From positions 62,001 through 126,000 of the forward strand of contig NZ_JAKCPW010000009.1 in NCBI RefSeq assembly GCF_021440085.1: a DNA stretch of 64,000 nucleotides. The letters run 5' to 3'. Positions 15,539-25,389 of this stretch are shown here, in pieces. A program made the translations under genes and the position numbers. Origin of the DNA: Dyadobacter sp. CY261. Its GTDB lineage: Bacteria; Bacteroidota; Bacteroidia; Cytophagales; Spirosomataceae. Each line of letters begins with the position of its first letter. Position 1 is the stretch's first letter. Below the pieces are notes generated by a model. It was not told the DNA's origin, made no database searches, and saw only the letters and a program-made list of their open reading frames with translations.

Positions 15539-18262
15539 TTACTGGTTCCTTCTGCGTTTCCGGCGTTCTTTCTTACCACTTTTTGGTTCTTCCGCAGGCG
15601 TCGTGGCCACCTCCTCAACAGGCGGTTTGGGCAGATACGGCGCTAACTGCACTTTGATTTCCTCCCGGAACGCATTCTTTACCCCTTCCAATGCGGCTTG
15701 CTTCACTTCACCGTCGATCTGGCTGCCCGTCAGCAGCTTCACGACCGCCTCTTCGCCCGGCCAGCTCGCGCCAAGGTACCTGGCTGCATTCTTCCTGACA
15801 GTTATTGATTCACCGCTATTCAAAACCGTCGAACGCAGTAGGTATATCGATTCAGAACTACCGACTGTTTGAACCGAGGCCAGCAATGCCGATTTCTTCA
15901 CGTCGTTCATTCCCGCAAGTTTCTGAGTCAAGTAGCTAATGCCCGCCTGTTCGAGCAACAGTCCGCCCGCATCGCGGCCTATTACCTCATCGGATTTATC
16001 CAAAGCCAGTTTCAAAAGCCGGTCATTTTCCGATTCCAGCTCATAGCGGGTCATCAGGTCGATATAATGCTCGCTGCCATAGGTTTCATCAAGCAGCTTA
16101 TTGAGTGCCGTCAGTCCCTGTTGGGAGTTAGTTACAAATGACTTATCCAAATGCAGCAATGCGAGTTTGCTCACCTCAATGCGATCAGATGAGGGAACAT
16201 TCAGCACATTCAGCAGTGCCTGCGTTTTTTCATAGCCCGCATGAAAAAAGTCAAAAGAACGGAAATAGCGCAGCCTGCTTTTAAAGCTGACGGACGTGTC
16301 GGCTGCCAGTTCACTTAGATAAGGAATCGCTTTGCGCGTACGTGCAAGCCAGATAATGTCCTTTCCGGCGTCGGTGGCCCAGGGTTTCGCACCGGCCCTT
16401 TCCAGCCAGGCCGGGAAGAGGCGCTCCCATTGATCGTAAGCACCAATGCTTAATGCTTCTACGGTCCAACGGTCGTTGCCTTTGTATTGCTTAGCCAATT
16501 GCAGCCACACATCCAAAGCTTCGTAGGTGTGATTGTGGTTAATGGCTAGCGCGCATTCACGTCTTACCTGTGGATCGCGATCGGACGTGAGACGTTTAAT
16601 GTATTCGGTAGGGTCGCTGTTACGCTGGCGCACGGCACGTAATGCCGTGATGCGCAGGTTCGGGTTCAACTCGCGGAAACCAATGTCCAAATTTCGGTAA
16701 TTAAAACCTTCAATGCGGTTGAGCACCCACAATGCCCGGGCGCGGAGTTTTGGATTGCCATTATACAATCTGAAAAGGTCTTCCAGAAATGGCTCGGCCG
16801 CCCAGCCGTGCTTTACGCAAGCATTCCAGGCCAGGTAGCGCTGCGATAAGTTAGGGCTTTGTAATGCTTTTACTGCCTGCTCAGGTATAGAAAGGTCATA
16901 AACCGGGATTTTATAGGTAACACCGGCCGGTGCGACGCGAAAAATACGGCCACGGCTGCGGTCTTTCATCTTATGCGAACCGATCACAGGATCATACCAA
17001 TCGGAAATAATCAGCGAGCCATCGGGAGCAACGCAAACATCCGTCGGCCTGAACCATTTGTCGCGTTTGCCTTCGATAACAGGGATAATGCCTGTTGATT
17101 TATAGCCTGCACCATCGTTTTGTACCGGGAATGCGCTCACATAGCCCTGCCCGGCATCAGCCAGCAGGATTTGGTCCCAATAACGCCGGGGCAGCAAGTC
17201 GCCTTCATAAATCGTCATCCCCATAGGAAAGCCAGAACCCGTTTCCAGCAAATCGGGGACAACACCAGGGTCATTTTGATGCCAATGGCGACGTGGGATT
17301 TCGTCTTCCAGGTTAGTCCGGTTCAAACGCCAGCTTGCACCGGTCATTTCATCGATATAACCGAAATTCCCATTTTCCATCACATAAGACACCCTGTCGC
17401 CACCATTACCCGGCTCTTCCTGGTCCGACTGCCACATGGTACCATAGCTATCCACAGCTACCTCCCAGCCATTCCGGAAGTTTTCGGCCATGATCTCTAC
17501 TTTGGTAAAATCCTGCTCACAGCGAAAAACCACACCTTGCCTATACTGGCGGAAATCAATGGGTCTTTCATATTTATCCAGCAGCGGGCGATCCTGGCCA
17601 TCTACAAGTTGCCTGCCTGCGTTACCAAAGTTGAAGTAAAACTTACCATCCGGCCCAAAAACAAATGAATGGACACCCGCATCGTTCTGTACCCCGCCGA
17701 TGCCTTTGAAAAGGATTTCTTTTGTATCCGCCTTATCGTCGCCATTGGTATCCGTGAAAAGCCACACATAAGGGCTTTGCGAAACAATAGCCTTGTTGCC
17801 CATCACCCATATTCCGAGTGGTGCATTGAGCTCCGGCCCTTGGTAAAAAACTTTGGTTACATCCGCTTTGCCGTCACCATCCTTATCCTCCATGATCACA
17901 ATGCGGTCGCCCTGGCCGAGCTCGGACTTGCCATTGACATTCGGCCGGTAATTGTACGCCTCACACGCCCACACGCGCCCTCTATGGTCGACGTCGATAT
18001 TGATCGGGTTGATCACGTTCGGCTCCGAGGCAAAGAGCGTCGCTTCGAGCCCGTCGGCAGCCTGCACGCCCGCCACCGCATTGCGCGAGAACCGGCGTTC
18101 GGTTTCCGACAATGCCGCATAGGCACTATCCGGATTAACAACTACCAATGAATCAGAAACTTGACTAAAACCTTGAAAAGAAAAGGAAGTAAAAATAACC
18201 GCAGCACACCACGCAGATCTCACGATACGAAATTGTTTCAAAACGAATTTTTGATGAGGCAA
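15539..18262 (-). CDS. PVC-type membrane-bound-dehydrogenase-like protein without cytochrome c domain
   Basis: The 907-residue protein has an N-terminal signal peptide (about 1-34, ending GFSQ). A six-bladed propeller domain like that of PVC-type 'membrane-bound dehydrogenases' follows (about 60-470; segments GLEATLFASEPN, HRGRVWACEAYNYRPN, ISDWYDP). A HEAT-like helical repeat region then runs to about 870. It ends in a lysine/arginine-rich tail. No CxxCH haem site is present, unlike the homologue at 18897-21980, so the electron-transfer module has been lost or is supplied in trans. The start codon is TTG at 18262; no in-frame ATG precedes the signal peptide, and a second TTG (residue 8) is also possible. 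It is likely periplasmic. Confidence 0.82.
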   Translation of the reverse strand: MPHQKFVLKQFRIVRSAWCAAVIFTSFSFQGFSQVSDSLVVVNPDSAYAALSETERRFSRNAVAGVQAADGLEATLFASEPNVINPINIDVDHRGRVWACEAYNYRPNVNGKSELGQGDRIVIMEDKDGDGKADVTKVFYQGPELNAPLGIWVMGNKAIVSQSPYVWLFTDTNGDDKADTKEILFKGIGGVQNDAGVHSFVFGPDGKFYFNFGNAGRQLVDGQDRPLLDKYERPIDFRQYRQGVVFRCEQDFTKVEIMAENFRNGWEVAVDSYGTMWQSDQEEPGNGGDRVSYVMENGNFGYIDEMTGASWRLNRTNLEDEIPRRHWHQNDPGVVPDLLETGSGFPMGMTIYEGDLLPRRYWDQILLADAGQGYVSAFPVQNDGAGYKSTGIIPVIEGKRDKWFRPTDVCVAPDGSLIISDWYDPVIGSHKMKDRSRGRIFRVAPAGVTYKIPVYDLSIPEQAVKALQSPNLSQRYLAWNACVKHGWAAEPFLEDLFRLYNGNPKLRARALWVLNRIEGFNYRNLDIGFRELNPNLRITALRAVRQRNSDPTEYIKRLTSDRDPQVRRECALAINHNHTYEALDVWLQLAKQYKGNDRWTVEALSIGAYDQWERLFPAWLERAGAKPWATDAGKDIIWLARTRKAIPYLSELAADTSVSFKSRLRYFRSFDFFHAGYEKTQALLNVLNVPSSDRIEVSKLALLHLDKSFVTNSQQGLTALNKLLDETYGSEHYIDLMTRYELESENDRLLKLALDKSDEVIGRDAGGLLLEQAGISYLTQKLAGMNDVKKSALLASVQTVGSSESIYLLRSTVLNSGESITVRKNAARYLGASWPGEEAVVKLLTGSQIDGEVKQAALEGVKNAFREEIKVQLAPYLPKPPVEEVATTPAEEPKSGKKERRKRRRNQ

Positions 18263-18415
18263 ATGATTTCAAAAGACGTTATAAAAATACCTCATGTTTG
18301 GGGATTTACGAAATGGAGTTTTAAGAAATGTAACCTTTCGACGAATTGGAGTGGCTTGATTTAGAAGTGAAACGTGGTTAAATTTAGGGAAGGATTACAT
18401 GCACTATCAGTATTT

Positions 18416-18607
18416 ATGAAGGAAAAAGTACGGTATCTAATTGCACTCAAGATTTACAAAAAGGCTGAAATCAAGTTAGCTTTAAGCAATCTGCTTGTAG
18501 TCGACAAACTAACAGAGCAAGCTCAGAATCAACTTTTGGATGAGCTGCGCTTGCTTGATGAAGATATCGAGATTTTAGAAAAGGTATTAAGACAATCGAA
18601 ACAATGA
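18416..18607 (+). CDS. Small helical protein of unknown function (63 aa)
   Basis: The ATG at 18416 gives 63 residues; a longer GTG start at 18374 is possible but less likely. The product is highly charged and helical (KAEIKLALSNLLVVD..., QNQLLDELRLLDEDIEILEKVLRQ), with heptad spacing that suggests a coiled coil. I do not recognise it. The stop overlaps the next start as ATGA (18604-18607), so the two small proteins are translationally coupled and probably interact or work together. Confidence 0.5.
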   Translation: MKEKVRYLIALKIYKKAEIKLALSNLLVVDKLTEQAQNQLLDELRLLDEDIEILEKVLRQSKQ

Positions 18608-18864
18608 TCATGAAAGCAATGAGAAAGGAAGAATTGACTCAAGCCTTGTATGACGCGAAAACACTACCGGCCCTCACAAAAGCCAACAATGAATGGCTTG
18701 CATTCTATGGAGCGGCATCGGAGAAAGACAAAGAATACATGGGAAATGCGATGGTCGAATACAGTCAGTGGCTGCTTGCAAAATCCAAAGAGTCGCGGGA
18801 AGAATTCAAGAAATTCATGGCCGAAGTCGAAGCCATTAACCTCGAAGCGAATCAACAACAATAG
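18604..18864 (+). CDS. Small helical protein of unknown function (86 aa), coupled to the 63-aa gene
   Basis: The frame starts with ATG at 18604, overlapping the previous stop; ATG at 18610 or 18619 could also be used. The product is soluble and mostly helical, with an aromatic patch (NEWLAFYGAASEKDKEYM) and a charged C-terminal helix. No family is recognised. A clean terminator follows immediately (18867-18893), so the pair forms a short two-gene operon between two long minus-strand genes. Confidence 0.55.
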   Translation: MIMKAMRKEELTQALYDAKTLPALTKANNEWLAFYGAASEKDKEYMGNAMVEYSQWLLAKSKESREEFKKFMAEVEAINLEANQQQ

Positions 18865-18866
18865 CG

Positions 18867-18893
18867 AAAAAGGAGCCTTTCGGCTCCTTTTTG
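18867..18893. terminator. Rho-independent terminator shared by convergent genes
   Basis: The stem AAAAAGGAGCC / GGCTCCTTTTT (18867-18877, 18882-18892) has a 4-base loop (TTTC). It works for the plus-strand small-protein pair and, through its A-rich flank, for the minus-strand gene ending at 18897. Confidence 0.9.
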
Positions 18894-18896
18894 ACT

Positions 18897-21800
18897 TTAC
18901 TGCTTCTTCAAATTACTCAAATAGTCCACTAAACTCACCAGCTCCTCCGTACTCATTGCATCCTGCAAGCCGGATGGCATCATCGAATCTTTGAGTTGTT
19001 TGATGGATTTGACTTGTGACATTTTGTATTCCTGTGTGGAGCCGCCAGGGAATTTGAGAATCAGGTCTGTTTCAGTTTTGCTGGACACAATGCCGGATAC
19101 TGCTGTACCATCCTTGAATGTCACTTCAAAACCTTCATAGCCAAAACCAATGCCCGCGCTCGGCTCGAAAATGGCGGAGTACTGGGCTTCCTTAGGCAAT
19201 TTGCTGCCGATTTCAGAGAGTTTCGGGCCGAAATCCATTCCTTCGCCATTGACTTGGTGACATACCGAGCAATAGGATGTGAATGTTTGCTTGCCTTTGG
19301 CAATGTCCCCTTTCATCCCGACGAGTTGCTTTACTTCCGGATGTTTACTGGCGGTAGTTACCGCCCCGTCGAGATATTTGGCAGCTTCCAGTTTGACAGA
19401 TTTCCGCCAAGCTCCATTCAGCCCTTGAACAGCAGCAGTTTTCAAATCGCCATTCAATTGACCCTCTTTCAACAACACCAATACCTGATCCTCGCCGCTC
19501 ATGGTACCACCCAGCGATTTGACAGCTATCGTTCTGAGGTTTTCCGAATAATTGCTGCCCGAAGCGACGGCCTTCAGTATTTCAAGGGCGTCCTTGCTTC
19601 CGACGGATTTCAAAGCAGTCAAAACGCTGGCCGTTTTACTTTCATCTCCTCCCTTCACCACATTCCAAAGCAACGGTGCCCCGCCTTGTTTGATCAACTG
19701 GGAAGCCGCCCCGGACCCTATCCGGCTAACCGATTGATCCAATGCCAACGTTAGGAGCCGCTGGTTTTCAGAAACCGGTTCGTATTTCGCTACCAATTCA
19801 AGGTAAGTCTGGGTGCCATAGGATATATCGAGCATCTTCTTCAATGCAGCCATTGCCTCAGGGCTCTGTTTCACAAATGCCGGGTCGAGATGGCGCATGG
19901 CCAATTCATTCACTTTATCCTGGTCGGCGCCAGCCCCGTTCATGAGTTTCAACAAAGCGAGTGATTTTTCATGACCTGCTTCATTGAAGTCGAAAGCGCG
20001 GAAATAGCGCAACCTGCTTTTCAGATCCACCGTGGGATCACCCGCCAGCGAAGCAAGCAATGTAACAGACTCTTTTCCACGCGAGCGCCACACGATATCC
20101 TTGCCAGCCTGTGTGCCAACCGGATTTGCACCCGCCTTGTCGAGCCAGGCTTTAAAGAACGTGTTCCATTGCGCATCAGCCCCGATACCCAATGCTTCGA
20201 GATACCAGCGATCTTTACCATCATATTGTTGTGCAAGTGTTGCCCACAATGCCGGCGCCTCAGGTGAAGGATTATGATGCAGGAGCAACGCGCATTCACG
20301 ACGGACCTGTGCGTCGGCGTCCTTCGACAATGTTTTAATGTATGGAATCACATCCAGGTGCTTCGACTCACTCGCCGCACGAAGCCCGGCAATACGTAAG
20401 TCGGCATTTGCGTCTTTCACTGCCAGATCAACGGCCTTTTTGGCTGTAAATGGCCATTTGCTAAGCAGCCATAGCGCCCGCGCACGCATTCGTGGTTCCG
20501 GATTTTTGTTTGCAAAAAGCTTTTCCAAAGTCGGGGCAGCTTTCGCACCCATACCGTTCAATGCATTCCAGGCGTGGTAGCGGATCGAAAGGTTAGGGCT
20601 TTGCAATGCTTCCACCGCACCGGCGACGGTCTTAAAATCGGTTTTGGGGATGCGGTAAGGTGTATTAACAGGCGCAACGCGATAAATACGGCCCTTGGCC
20701 TGATCGCCAGCCTGGTGACCGCCTACGCCCGGATCGTACCAGTCGGATACCAGCAGGGAGCCATCCGGTGCCACGCACACATCCGACGGCCTGAACCATT
20801 GATCACGCTTGCCATCGACGATGTTCACAATTTTGGCGGTGTAACCTGCACCGGCCTTTTCGACCGGGTAAGAGCGTACCACATTATGCCCCGGTTCGCA
20901 ATGGATCATTTGTCCCCAAAATTCCTTTGGCAGCAGTTTACCTTCATAAAGAACCATTCCCGTGGGTGAACCAGAACCCGTTTGAAGGAGGTTTGGCACT
21001 ACACCCGGATCATTCAAATGCCAGTGACGATACGGGATCGAATCTTCCACGTTGGTACGGTTGGCACGCCAGCCTGCACCGGTCACCTCGTCGGTGTAGC
21101 CGTAGTTTCCGTATTGCATTACATAGTTGATGCGCACACCTTTGTTGCCGTCGTCGTCATTGTCGGACTGCCACATCGTGCCGTAGCTGTCAACTGCCAC
21201 TTCGAAATTGTTCCGGAAGTTATTTCCAAGCGGCTCGATATTGGTAAAATCAGGATCACAGCGGAACACCATTCCCTGTTTCAGTTTCTTAAAATCGATA
21301 GGTTTGCCGTCTTTTCCGACAACCGGATTACCCTTTCCATCCAGCAAATGCTCGCCTTCGTTCCCGAAATTGAAATACAACTTACCGTCCGGCCCGAACA
21401 CAAATGCGTGCATACCATGGTCGTGCTGGTCACCGCCGATGCCTTCGAAAATGACCTCCTTTTTGTCGGCCTTCAAATCACCATTTTCATCCGTGAAAAG
21501 CCAGACATACGGACTTTGCGAAACGATGACCTTATTCCCCATCACCCAAACTCCCAATGGCGCATTGATTTCAGCTCCTTGATAAAACACCGTTGACTTA
21601 TCGGACTTGCCGTCGCCGTTGGTATCCTCCAGTACCATAATGCGGTCGCCCACTTCCTTCGTGGGGTTACCGTTGATTTTCGGACGATAATTATATGCTT
21701 CGCAAACCCAAACCCGTCCCAGGTGATCGATGTCGATATTCGTGGGATTGGTAATCGTCGGCTCCGATGCAAAAAGGGTAGCCTCGAGTCCATTGGCGAC

Positions 21801-21980
21801 CGTCAGACCGGCCACCGCGTAGCGCGACGACCTTTTTTGAGAATCCGAAAGGTCCTTGTAAAGCGTGTCGGCTCTTGCGGCGTCGAGCGTGCTGGGATTC
21901 GAGCGCTGATAAGAGGCGAGCATCATGCCCGCCAGCAAGCAACCGGCGGGAAAGAGGAGAAACGATTTTTTAAAGTTCAT
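18897..21980 (-). CDS. PVC-type dehydrogenase-like protein with HEAT repeats and C-terminal cytochrome c domain
   Basis: This 1027-residue protein shares the architecture of the 15539-18262 product: signal peptide, propeller domain (about 60-480, with GLEATLFASEPT and VWVCEAYNYRPK) and HEAT-like repeats (about 480-870). It adds a C-terminal cytochrome c module with Cys-Ser-Val-Cys-His (near residue 905) and a distal Met candidate (SMMPSGLQ). This is the PVC-type haem-binding CxxCH protein layout. Family members are thought to oxidise sugars or alcohols in the periplasm and pass electrons to the respiratory chain through the haem. It lies in tandem with the haem-less paralogue, separated by the small-protein pair on the other strand, so it is a separate transcription unit. 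Confidence 0.87.
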   Translation of the reverse strand: MNFKKSFLLFPAGCLLAGMMLASYQRSNPSTLDAARADTLYKDLSDSQKRSSRYAVAGLTVANGLEATLFASEPTITNPTNIDIDHLGRVWVCEAYNYRPKINGNPTKEVGDRIMVLEDTNGDGKSDKSTVFYQGAEINAPLGVWVMGNKVIVSQSPYVWLFTDENGDLKADKKEVIFEGIGGDQHDHGMHAFVFGPDGKLYFNFGNEGEHLLDGKGNPVVGKDGKPIDFKKLKQGMVFRCDPDFTNIEPLGNNFRNNFEVAVDSYGTMWQSDNDDDGNKGVRINYVMQYGNYGYTDEVTGAGWRANRTNVEDSIPYRHWHLNDPGVVPNLLQTGSGSPTGMVLYEGKLLPKEFWGQMIHCEPGHNVVRSYPVEKAGAGYTAKIVNIVDGKRDQWFRPSDVCVAPDGSLLVSDWYDPGVGGHQAGDQAKGRIYRVAPVNTPYRIPKTDFKTVAGAVEALQSPNLSIRYHAWNALNGMGAKAAPTLEKLFANKNPEPRMRARALWLLSKWPFTAKKAVDLAVKDANADLRIAGLRAASESKHLDVIPYIKTLSKDADAQVRRECALLLHHNPSPEAPALWATLAQQYDGKDRWYLEALGIGADAQWNTFFKAWLDKAGANPVGTQAGKDIVWRSRGKESVTLLASLAGDPTVDLKSRLRYFRAFDFNEAGHEKSLALLKLMNGAGADQDKVNELAMRHLDPAFVKQSPEAMAALKKMLDISYGTQTYLELVAKYEPVSENQRLLTLALDQSVSRIGSGAASQLIKQGGAPLLWNVVKGGDESKTASVLTALKSVGSKDALEILKAVASGSNYSENLRTIAVKSLGGTMSGEDQVLVLLKEGQLNGDLKTAAVQGLNGAWRKSVKLEAAKYLDGAVTTASKHPEVKQLVGMKGDIAKGKQTFTSYCSVCHQVNGEGMDFGPKLSEIGSKLPKEAQYSAIFEPSAGIGFGYEGFEVTFKDGTAVSGIVSSKTETDLILKFPGGSTQEYKMSQVKSIKQLKDSMMPSGLQDAMSTEELVSLVDYLSNLKKQ

Positions 21981-22109
21981 AGGGTAAATCGGGCGCTTTT
22001 AGGCCTTGAATCAGAAAGTATTACACTGATACGAAGCCCTAAACGTGTCATTTTAACAATAATAAATTTAATAAAGTGTATAAGAGACCACCGACTTATA
22101 TTTACTATC

Positions 22110-22697
22110 ATGAAAAAGACTTTTTTTTCCTGCGTGGCCCTTTGTGTGACCGCAGAGATTTCCGCACAAAATATCCCGTCCTCCGACATCCAGATCAAAA
22201 CCGCCGTCATGGCCGCACCGTCTGATAAACAGGCAGGTGCAAAGGTTTATGGCTATGGGTCAGATGGTACGTTCAAGATACTCCGCGAAGGCAGCAACGA
22301 CTTTGTATGCCTGGCCGACGATCCAAAGAAGGAAGACATTGGTGTATCATGCTACCTGGCTGAACTCGATCCGTTTATGGAACGTGGCCGGCTTCTCGCG
22401 AAAGAAGGCAAAAGCCCCAAGGAAATTTTCGATATCAGGGAAAAAGAGGTGAAAGAAGGCAAATTAAAAATGCCGAAGCAATCATCTACTTTATACGTTT
22501 TGTCCGGATCAAAGGATAACTATGACGCCACGGCAGGCACACTCAAAAACGGTTATTTACGCTATGTCGTCTACATTCCGTTCGCGACCTCCGAGAGCAC
22601 GGGGCTACCATTGAAACCGGACGTTCCGGGTATGCCGTGGATTATGGACCCAGGCACACACCGGGCGCACATTATGATCAATCCGCCTAAACCGTAA
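22110..22697 (+). CDS. Exported protein of unknown function (195 aa)
   Basis: The ATG at 22110 gives a protein with a clear signal peptide (MKKTFFSCVALCVTAEISAQ). The open frame extends upstream to 21723, but that part runs antisense through the divergent gene. The mature part is soluble, with segments KVYGYGSDGTFKILREGSNDFVCLAD, SCYLAELDPFMERGRLLA and the C-terminal MPWIMDPGTHRAHIMI. I do not recognise the family. The two histidines near the end and conserved-looking Asp/Glu clusters could be a metal or ligand site. It is a single-gene unit between the divergent PVC-type gene and the XrtN locus. Confidence 0.72.
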   Translation: MKKTFFSCVALCVTAEISAQNIPSSDIQIKTAVMAAPSDKQAGAKVYGYGSDGTFKILREGSNDFVCLADDPKKEDIGVSCYLAELDPFMERGRLLAKEGKSPKEIFDIREKEVKEGKLKMPKQSSTLYVLSGSKDNYDATAGTLKNGYLRYVVYIPFATSESTGLPLKPDVPGMPWIMDPGTHRAHIMINPPKP

Positions 22698-22819
22698 AAC
22701 CGCTGGTTTTTACCTTTTGATAATCAATGCTTCTACATTAAAAATTTAGTGTGAGAAAGCATTGCATTAATGGATTTTGCAATTTTACTTTGTAAAACAA
22801 AGTACTTTTAAAAATCACC

Positions 22820-25389
22820 ATGAATAAGCCTATAACATCCGACTTTGACGTAATCCAAGGTTTACCCTTAAAAGAAAACGATGCTTCAATCGAAGACAAG
22901 TCCACCCGGTTTGATTCTGACTACCAGATCGGGCTCGGATGTCTGCTGTTCAGCGCTACGCTCTTCCTGGTCACCACTTTCAAAACGGCGTTGACGACAG
23001 CGGGCGGAGCGGTATTTGCCCTGTCGTATTTAACGGCCTTGTTTTACACGGCCTGGCTACTCGGCTCCGGTAAATTGCGCTGGTTTTGGAAGAAACAACA
23101 CGCCGAATTCATTCATCACAGGCTGCTACTTGGTTACGTATGGCTGGTAAGTTGTTTTGCTCTGAACCAGGACATGCATATTTTCCGCCCGTCTGCGTCC
23201 TGGCTGCTGATATGTGTTGCAGTAAGCGGGCTTTCGGCGATTGTTTACACTTGGGAGGAATCTCTCCCGCTCTTTTTTCGGCGTGTGCTTTTTGTAGTAA
23301 CCGGCAGCTCGCTCATGCTGTGGGTTTATTATTCGATCTACCTACTGCCGCTCTACCCTTTAAGCGTGATAGGCCTGCTTGCGCTCGGGCTATCTATACA
23401 TTCTTTCATACCTCTCCTGCTATCGTCTACCTACCTACGCCTTCTCTATTTACGGTGGAATGACTCTAAACCCGCCATCGTTATCGGCGCATTGTTGCCG
23501 GTGGCCGTGGTGATTTATTTCTCTGCTACCTGGTATTCTATTAACACTTCCATTGGCTATCGGGTCAATTCCATTGCCAGTCGGGCCACCGATGACCTGC
23601 CCGATTGGGTCATTTTTGCCCGTGATTTGGAGAATAACTGGATAGCCCGCCGTGTCATCATGAGTGACCTGGCCTATCAGGTCATCGACAGCAGAAACAA
23701 TTCCCTGCTTGATAACGCATTCAATAGCACGGAGCTCATCAGACACGACCCGCTCGTGCTCATTGCCTCCGCTTTCACCAGCAAGCTGCCATATCGAAAG
23801 CTGAGCGGATTAAGATCATGGATGTACTTTATGATACCCGGCACGAAACCCAGGAACGCCTGTGGTCAGGGAGCAGTTTGCGTACGGCCAATGTGCTCAC
23901 ACAGGCACGTATATATCCGGACGTGCGGGTCGCCTACACAGAAAAGACGATCAGCATAGCCAACCAGTCGAGCTCATCGTTCTGGCAAGAGGAAGCGCTT
24001 TATACGTTTTATTTGCCTGAGGGATCGGTGGTGAGCTCGCTTTCGTTGTGGATCAATGGAGTGGAGGAAAAAAGTTACCTGACAACACGAAGCAAAGCCG
24101 ATTCTGCCTACCGCACGATCGTCGGCCGCGAGGCCCGTGACCCTTCGGTGGCGCACTGGCAGGAAGGAAATACGGTTAAAGTCAAAGTCTTCCCTTGCAC
24201 TTCCCGAGAAAATCGCAAGTTCAAGATTGGGATTACTTCACCGCTGAAACTGGATCGAGAAAGTCTGGTTTACGAGAATAGCTGGTTCAAAGGCCCCGGA
24301 GCGAGCGACGCCAATGAAACGATCCGGATTGAATTTCCCGAAAACACCGTTCCGCCTCAACTTCCCTTCGACACAACGACTTCCGGTTCCGGCTTTATGG
24401 TGTATGAAGGCAAATACCAGTCTTCCTGGAATGTCCGGTTTAAATTAATGCCACTCACACACGACATTTTCTCGTTTGACGGAAAAAGTTATGCTTTGGA
24501 ACCGCTGGTGCAAACGCCCGATAATTTCAGAGCAGAAGCATTTTATCTGGACATCAATCAATCCTGGACAAAAGATGATCTCGATACATTGTGGCCCCTA
24601 GTCAAAGACCGACCCGTATTTGTTGCCGATGAACGGCTCATCAGGCTCACCAGCGCCAATAAAGACGAGCTCTTCAAAACCTTGTCGACATTCCATTTTT
24701 CGATATTCCCGACACACCAAATCCCTCATCCGGAAACTGCGTTGCTCGTGACGAAATCCGGTCCGTTGTCGCCTACACTCCATGAACTGGACAAAAGTCC
24801 TTTTGCTAAAATGCTCAGCCGCAGCAATGGCCCTGCCGTACGCGCTTTTATCATCGGAGATGAGCCTTCACCCTATATTAAGTCGTTGGACGAACTACGG
24901 ATAATCCGCGGAGAGAAAACCGACTGGCAAAAACTGAAAGGATTTATTGCCAAGCACCAATTCCCTGCCGATCCCGAAAAAGACCCGTCGGTAATCCGTA
25001 TCGACGAATCTAAAACCCTGATCCGCGAAATCGACGGTGTAGCGAACGGTCAGGCACCCGACCATCTGCTACGGCTTTTTGCTTACAACCACATCATGAA
25101 ACAGATTGGCGGCCATTACCTCGACCAATCCTTCTAAACCGATTCCATTTTGAATACAAAACTCGTTGGCGAGGCAGAAGCGGCACATATTGTTACGCCG
25201 GTTTCGAGCATGGTCGTCCTGGAAAGTCAAAGAGATTATGACCGTTTCGATATCCGAAAGAGTAAGAACAGCCTCGACAATGCAACGCTGAAGAGGTTCG
25301 GTGCGGTACCAGAGCCGCATGAATGGATACTCATAGGTCTTTTCGTCTTAATCATCAGCATTTTCACAATTCGCCGATATGTCTGGTGA
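22820..25389 (+). pseudogene. XrtN-system VIT-domain protein, interrupted by a frameshift and an in-frame stop
   Basis: One gene appears in three pieces. Piece 1 (22820 to about 23790) encodes an N-terminal region with about eight membrane segments. Piece 2 (about 23791-25137, other frame) encodes ERIKI...RHETQERLWSG and a vault-protein inter-alpha-trypsin (VIT) domain (YTFYLPEGSVVSSLSLWING...). Piece 3 (25138-25389, same frame as piece 2) carries ESQRDYDRFDI and a sorting tail: PEPHEW at 25309-25326, a hydrophobic helix, then RR. Adding one base near 23790 joins pieces 1 and 2 smoothly (...SKLP-ISKAERIKI...). TAA at 25135-25137 separates 2 and 3, with 83 open codons after it. The C-terminal tail is the recognition signal for the adjacent exosortase, which it overlaps by 11 bases. 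It may be a decaying gene or contain sequence errors. Confidence 0.82.

Noticed and set aside
22695..22712. Small hairpin after the 195-residue exported protein gene
   Set aside because: The stem is only seven mostly A-T pairs with a 3-base loop and a short T-run, too weak to call a terminator.
23780..23820. Programmed -1 frameshift as an explanation for the XrtN substrate split
   Set aside because: No X-XXY-YYZ slippery heptamer or following structure is visible where the frames meet, and the later TAA would still stop translation. A one-base loss is simpler.
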